Shown in pieces: positions 61,064 to 64,000 of a stretch of 64,000 nt of DNA. A program made the position numbers and the translations under genes. The notes beneath the pieces were generated by a model. That model was not told where the DNA came from. It did not search any database and was given only the letters and a program-made list of their open reading frames with translations. Within the stretch, counting starts at the first letter, position 1. Each line of letters starts with the position of its first letter. Source of the stretch: an uncultured Bacteroidales bacterium (GTDB lineage Bacteria > Bacteroidota > Bacteroidia > Bacteroidales > Paludibacteraceae); assembly GCA_902799875.1 (NCBI GenBank), contig CADCCH010000005.1, positions 65,384-129,383 of the forward strand, written 5' to 3'.

Positions 61064-61972
61064 TTAATCGGGTAAATAAACGCCATTGGCTTTGAGCGGT
61101 TCCAGATGGATGGTTATCATCGTCGCTGCGCCGAAACGTTCACGCAGTTTTTGCTCCAGAAGGACACTATGCCTGTGCGCCTCGTATAGCGACACGTTTC
61201 CATGCATGCGCAAGTGCATCTCAATCGAGTACACATTGCCCACACGGCGCGTACGGAGATGGTGCATCTCGCTCATCTCGCTGTCCTGTGCTACGATCTC
61301 GCGGATCTGTTGCTCCACTTCTTCCGGCAAACGTTTCTCCATCAAATCCTGTACGGCTTCATGCAGCAGTTTGCCGGCTGTGACGATGATGAAGATACTT
61401 ACCAGCACAGCGGCTATCGGATCCAGAATAGCCCATTGACCGCCGAACAACAACGCTCCGCCTATTCCGACCGCCGTAGCTACCGACGACAACGCGTCTG
61501 TGCGATGGTGCCAGGCATTTGCTTCTAGAGCCGGTGAGTTGACACGACGGCTGACATGGACCGTAAGCCAATAGATGATTTCTTTCGCTGCTATGCTGAT
61601 GAGCGCCGCCCATAAGGCTATCCGACCAGGCATCACCAGTTCCGCGCCGTGCTGCGCACTCACTATCTTCTGCACACCCTCCGCCGCCAAGACACCACCT
61701 GCCACCAAGAGCGCAATAGCCACGATAGTAGTGGCCAGTGTCTCATATTTACCGTGACCATAGGGGTGCTCACTGTCCGCCGGACGACTGCTGATCTTCA
61801 CAAAAAGAAGCACCACAAAATCCGTCAGCAAGTCGCTCAACGAATGTACGGCATCCGCTATCATCGCAGCCGAGCAACCTATGATTCCCGCCACGAACTT
61901 CAAGGCAGTTAATGCCACATTAACCACGCTACCCCATAGGGTGATTCGAATAATCTCTTTCTCTCGCGTCAT
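61064..61972 (-). CDS. Cation diffusion facilitator transporter
   Basis: A 302-residue CDF-family metal/proton antiporter. Six membrane helices; metal-site motifs DAVHSLSDLLTD (helix 2) and HHRTDALSSVAT (helix 5), and a C-terminal cytosolic domain (EMHHLRTRRVGNVYSIEMHL). The helix-2 site reads DxxxS-D and the helix-5 site HxxxD, which suits Zn2+, but also other divalent cations. Confidence 0.92.
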   Translation of the reverse strand: MTREKEIIRITLWGSVVNVALTALKFVAGIIGCSAAMIADAVHSLSDLLTDFVVLLFVKISSRPADSEHPYGHGKYETLATTIVAIALLVAGGVLAAEGVQKIVSAQHGAELVMPGRIALWAALISIAAKEIIYWLTVHVSRRVNSPALEANAWHHRTDALSSVATAVGIGGALLFGGQWAILDPIAAVLVSIFIIVTAGKLLHEAVQDLMEKRLPEEVEQQIREIVAQDSEMSEMHHLRTRRVGNVYSIEMHLRMHGNVSLYEAHRHSVLLEQKLRERFGAATMITIHLEPLKANGVYLPD

Positions 61973-61977
61973 CTGTT

Positions 61978-62325
61978 TTATTTCTTCTTATTATATTTCG
62001 CTTTGACAATCTCGTACGAGTTGCGAGTAAGGTCACGTAGTAACTCGTCCGGCGCGGTATGTGGGGCGATACCTATCCAATGTTTCGGCGACTCGTTGTA
62101 CGGATTACCGATACAATCGTACTGTGCCTTCAGTTCATCAATCCGTTCAGGCTGGCACTTGAGCGAAATGACCTGAAAATCATTGAGATCGAAGAAACAA
62201 AACATATGCCTGCAGACATAGAAAACCAGCACTCCTTCGCCGTTCTTGAACATGGTAAAGGGCAGTTTCTCTTCTACATCATTCCCTAACGAAAGGCAGA
62301 AATCCCGAATCTCTTCGACGTTCAT
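61978..62325 (-). CDS. MmcQ/YjbR family protein
   Basis: A 115-residue CyaY-like-fold protein: MNVEEIRDFCLSLGNDVEEK, FCFFDLNDFQVISLKCQPER, IGNPYNESPKHWIGI. Often called DNA-binding; the role is unclear. ATG 62325 is chosen because longer frames start near or in the promoter. First gene of the nine-gene operon ending with the YdeI-type gene. Confidence 0.87.
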   Translation of the reverse strand: MNVEEIRDFCLSLGNDVEEKLPFTMFKNGEGVLVFYVCRHMFCFFDLNDFQVISLKCQPERIDELKAQYDCIGNPYNESPKHWIGIAPHTAPDELLRDLTRNSYEIVKAKYNKKK

Positions 62326-62349
62326 AAATGCGACTTTTTGTTTCGAGTG

Positions 62350-62381
62350 CAAAGGTACATAAAAAATCCCACATACGCAAA
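62350..62381 (-). promoter_or_regulatory. Promoter of the nine-gene operon, within a terminator
   Basis: Minus strand TTTG (62378-62381), 20 nt, TACCTTTG (62350-62357). The TTTG sits in the loop of the overlapping terminator, the same design as at 54.1 kb. Confidence 0.78.
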
Positions 62382-62399
62382 TGTATGCAGGATTTTTTT
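62361..62399 (-). terminator. Terminator of the flavodoxin-acetyltransferase operon
   Basis: AAAAAATCC (62361-62369) pairs with GGATTTTTT at 62390-62398, with an inner CATAC/GTATG pairing. The T run leads straight to the next -7 box. Confidence 0.8.
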
Positions 62400-62418
62400 G
62401 TTTATCGGATGATTTTTG

Positions 62419-62952
62419 TTACTCAATCATCTTAATCAGCTTTGCTGGATTGCCGCCGACGATGGTATTGGCAGGTACATCTTTGGTGACTACTGCTGCA
62501 GCTGCTACGACCGCATTTTCGCCCACTGTCACTCCCGGCAGGATAGTTGCCCCGGCTCCGATCCACGCGTTCTTACCGATATGCACCGGCTTGCAGATAA
62601 GTATCTGGCGGTCGTGGAGATCGTGGTTGTTGCTGATAAGTTGCACGTTCGCCGCAATCATCGCGCCGTCCTCAATGGTGATTCCGCCGCGCGACATCAT
62701 CAGACAATCCGGCATGATCATGACGTTTTTGCCAATGTGTACCATGTCAAAGCACACACCTTTCAAAGGCGGTTGCACGATAGCTCCTTCGCCGAGGTTT
62801 TCGCCAAAGAGCGCTTTGGTTGCCTCGATGTTCTCCGGCGTGAAAGGAATGGTCTGGTTGAAGGCAAAGAGCTTGCGTCCTTGCTCAATATACATAGCTT
62901 GTGCTTCGGGTGTCGTCACCCGCGGGTCAACTCTAAATCCTTCCATATTCAT
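62419..62952 (-). CDS. Sugar O-acetyltransferase, left-handed beta-helix
   Basis: A 177-residue hexapeptide-repeat acetyltransferase of the maltose/galactoside (LacA/Maa) type: N-terminal helical cap ([18 protein letters not shown]), then [11 protein letters not shown], the catalytic His in [10 protein letters not shown], and [38 protein letters not shown]. Acceptor sugar unknown. The start overlaps the flavodoxin stop as ATGA, supporting ATG 62952 rather than 62946. Confidence 0.92.
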   Translation of the reverse strand: MNMEGFRVDPRVTTPEAQAMYIEQGRKLFAFNQTIPFTPENIEATKALFGENLGEGAIVQPPLKGVCFDMVHIGKNVMIMPDCLMMSRGGITIEDGAMIAANVQLISNNHDLHDRQILICKPVHIGKNAWIGAGATILPGVTVGENAVVAAAAVVTKDVPANTIVGGNPAKLIKMIE

Positions 62953-63542
62953 CAGAGATTAAGTCCTTTAATCCATTTTTCTACTTTTGCTTTATTCGTG
63001 CGTACCTCATGTCCGTAGATGCTGAAACCGGGCTTCACGTCGGCGTTCGGGTACGCTTTGCGGATGTCGCTCATCACATTGCCAAGACCGCTTCCTTCGT
63101 GCGTCGTGAACGGATAAATGGTCTTGCCGTTCAGGTCGTACGTGTCGAAGAAGGTGAACATCACCTGCGGGTATGTGCCCCACCATATCGGTCCGCCGAT
63201 GAAGATGATGTCGTACTGGTCGAGGTTATCCAGTTTGCCCTCAAACGCCGGACGTTCGTCATTGCGGGCTTCCTCTTGCGCCAGTTCGGTCAACGGCGTA
63301 TAAGCCATTCCGTCGTATTTGTGCGTCACGATCTCAAACTGGTCGGCTCCGGTCAGTTCGCTGATGTAGTCCGCCACGATTTTGGTGTTACCCACTTGGA
63401 TGTTTCCCACCGAGTAGTTCTCTCCGGCATGGGAGAAGAATACTACCAAACATTTGTGATTTGTCATTTTCTCATTTGTGTTTTGTGCGTTGCAGCCTGT
63501 TATCGCAAGAGCCGCAAGCAAGGTGAATAAAATCTTTTTCAT
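62952..63542 (-). CDS. Flavodoxin-like lipoprotein
   Basis: A 196-residue exported flavodoxin: [17 protein letters not shown] is a lipoprotein signal, followed by [16 protein letters not shown] (FMN phosphate loop), [20 protein letters not shown] and [11 protein letters not shown]. Most flavodoxins are cytosolic, so the lipid anchor places an FMN electron carrier or quinone reductase at the envelope. Coupled to the acetyltransferase gene. It parallels the exported nitroreductase at 52.3 kb. Confidence 0.9.
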   Translation of the reverse strand: MKKILFTLLAALAITGCNAQNTNEKMTNHKCLVVFFSHAGENYSVGNIQVGNTKIVADYISELTGADQFEIVTHKYDGMAYTPLTELAQEEARNDERPAFEGKLDNLDQYDIIFIGGPIWWGTYPQVMFTFFDTYDLNGKTIYPFTTHEGSGLGNVMSDIRKAYPNADVKPGFSIYGHEVRTNKAKVEKWIKGLNL

Positions 63543-63565
63543 AACCATCATTTTGAATTGCGGTG

Positions 63566-63573
63566 CAAAGGTA
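63566..63573 (-). promoter_or_regulatory. -7 box of the flavodoxin operon
   Basis: Minus strand TACCTTTG 23 nt upstream of the start codon; no TTG at the usual -33 distance. The rest of the 180-bp gap up to the HxlR gene holds nothing recognisable. Confidence 0.6.
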
Positions 63574-63724
63574 CAACAATTTCCGCAATTATCCGTTACA
63601 TAATTTACGGCATTTTTTACACATTTCGCAGAAAAAGCACTTTTCCCTCGTTGTACTCTCCTTTGGCGTCCCTATATACCTATGCAGATCCACTCATCTC
63701 CAGAGCTACGTCGGTCGGAAAGAA

Positions 63725-64000
63725 TTACGCCTCGAACTGCCGGCGATGTTTCATAATCGTCGGCAGGTTCTTAGATGCCCATGCCGTCAGTTCCTGCACA
63801 ATAGGCACCAGTTCCTTGCCCATCGGCGAGAGGCTGTACTCCACGCGAGGCGGAATCTCCGGATAAACTTTGCGGACGATGAGGTCATCCGCTTCGAGCG
63901 CGCGCAACGTACTACTTAATACGCGCGTGCTGATATCAGGAATGACGCGATGCAGTTCATTGAAACGGATCGTGCCGTGCTCATTGATATCCAACAGCAC
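63725..64000 (-). CDS. HxlR-family transcriptional regulator (5' end beyond window)
   Basis: At least 91 residues of a winged-helix regulator: IRFNELHRVIPDISTRVLSS (recognition helix region), LEADDLIVRKVYPEIPPRVE and YSLSPMGKELVPIVQELTAW. The family N-terminus with its redox-sensing Cys is outside the window. HxlR proteins often control neighbouring oxidoreductases, so the flavodoxin gene just downstream is a plausible target. Confidence 0.9.
   Translation of the reverse strand: MLLDINEHGTIRFNELHRVIPDISTRVLSSTLRALEADDLIVRKVYPEIPPRVEYSLSPMGKELVPIVQELTAWASKNLPTIMKHRRQFEA

Overview
The window reads as a chromosomal contig of a Bacteroidales bacterium (phylum Bacteroidota). The evidence is the promoter grammar (TTG/TTTG, 19-20 nt, TAnnTTTG) in front of about twenty genes, a fused SecDF, an RseC-RnfBCDGEA operon, the type IX secretion regulator PorX, and families largely confined to the phylum (DUF4270, DUF3244, DUF3667, DUF4491, OstA-like and SurA-like pairs). 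I cannot place it below order. Core genes appear to be of intermediate G+C; the 18.5-21.2 kb and 36.3-41.8 kb stretches look AT-richer and hold most of the accessory genes.

Layout. 0-5 kb: a leftward, overlapping envelope/replication operon (SurA-like lipoprotein, SurA, OstA-like, DnaG cut by the window edge). 5-6.8 kb: rightward udk plus two half-size chromate transporter genes. 6.8-13 kb: leftward ftsK-lolA-trxB-uvrD. 13-18.4 kb: rightward rseC-rnfBCDGEA, whose RnfB lacks its ferredoxin domain, closed by a terminator and tRNA-Ala(GGC). 18.5-21.2 kb: a structured spacer, a stand-alone PD-(D/E)XK restriction-type nuclease translationally next to a voltage-gated cation channel, and a small unknown gene. 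21.2-27.4 kb: a zinc metallopeptidase lipoprotein, divergent panC-pdxB versus a GT5 starch-synthase-like protein and a DUF4270 lipoprotein. 27.4-34.1 kb: leftward secDF-clpX and pckA. 34.2-36.3 kb: rightward tsaC, sugar transferase, xseB.

36.4-43.3 kb is the most accessory region: small secreted proteins, one with a sorting-tail-like C-terminus, and a papain-like cysteine peptidase lipoprotein followed by a lipoprotein gene. The 3' end of that pair has been duplicated in tandem and the copy has decayed (a peptidase tail remnant plus a frameshifted lipoprotein). A TPR sensor-regulator follows. 43.3-49.5 kb: adk-obg-clc, HU, a rhomboid protease and a VWA lipoprotein. 49.5-52.3 kb: DUF1294-porX-exonuclease/phosphatase. 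52.3-57 kb: a nitroreductase lipoprotein, DUF3667, an SDR/AraC fusion relic, DUF4491, a small predicted outer-membrane protein, a winged-helix protein fused to a degenerate kinase-type ATPase domain, and an MBL hydrolase. 57-62.4 kb: a tightly packed nine-gene leftward operon of housekeeping and accessory enzymes. 62.4-64 kb: acetyltransferase, flavodoxin lipoprotein, and an HxlR regulator cut by the window edge.

Recurring architecture: several promoters are built into the terminator of the preceding gene (the -33 box lies in the hairpin or U tract), divergent promoter pairs share palindromic -33 regions, three genes appear leaderless, and three gene-to-gene spacers consist of TAAATG-type stop/start repeats. 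The best candidates for something undescribed are the peptidase/lipoprotein pair with its decayed copy, the winged-helix/ATPase fusion, the shortened RnfB and the nuclease-channel pair.
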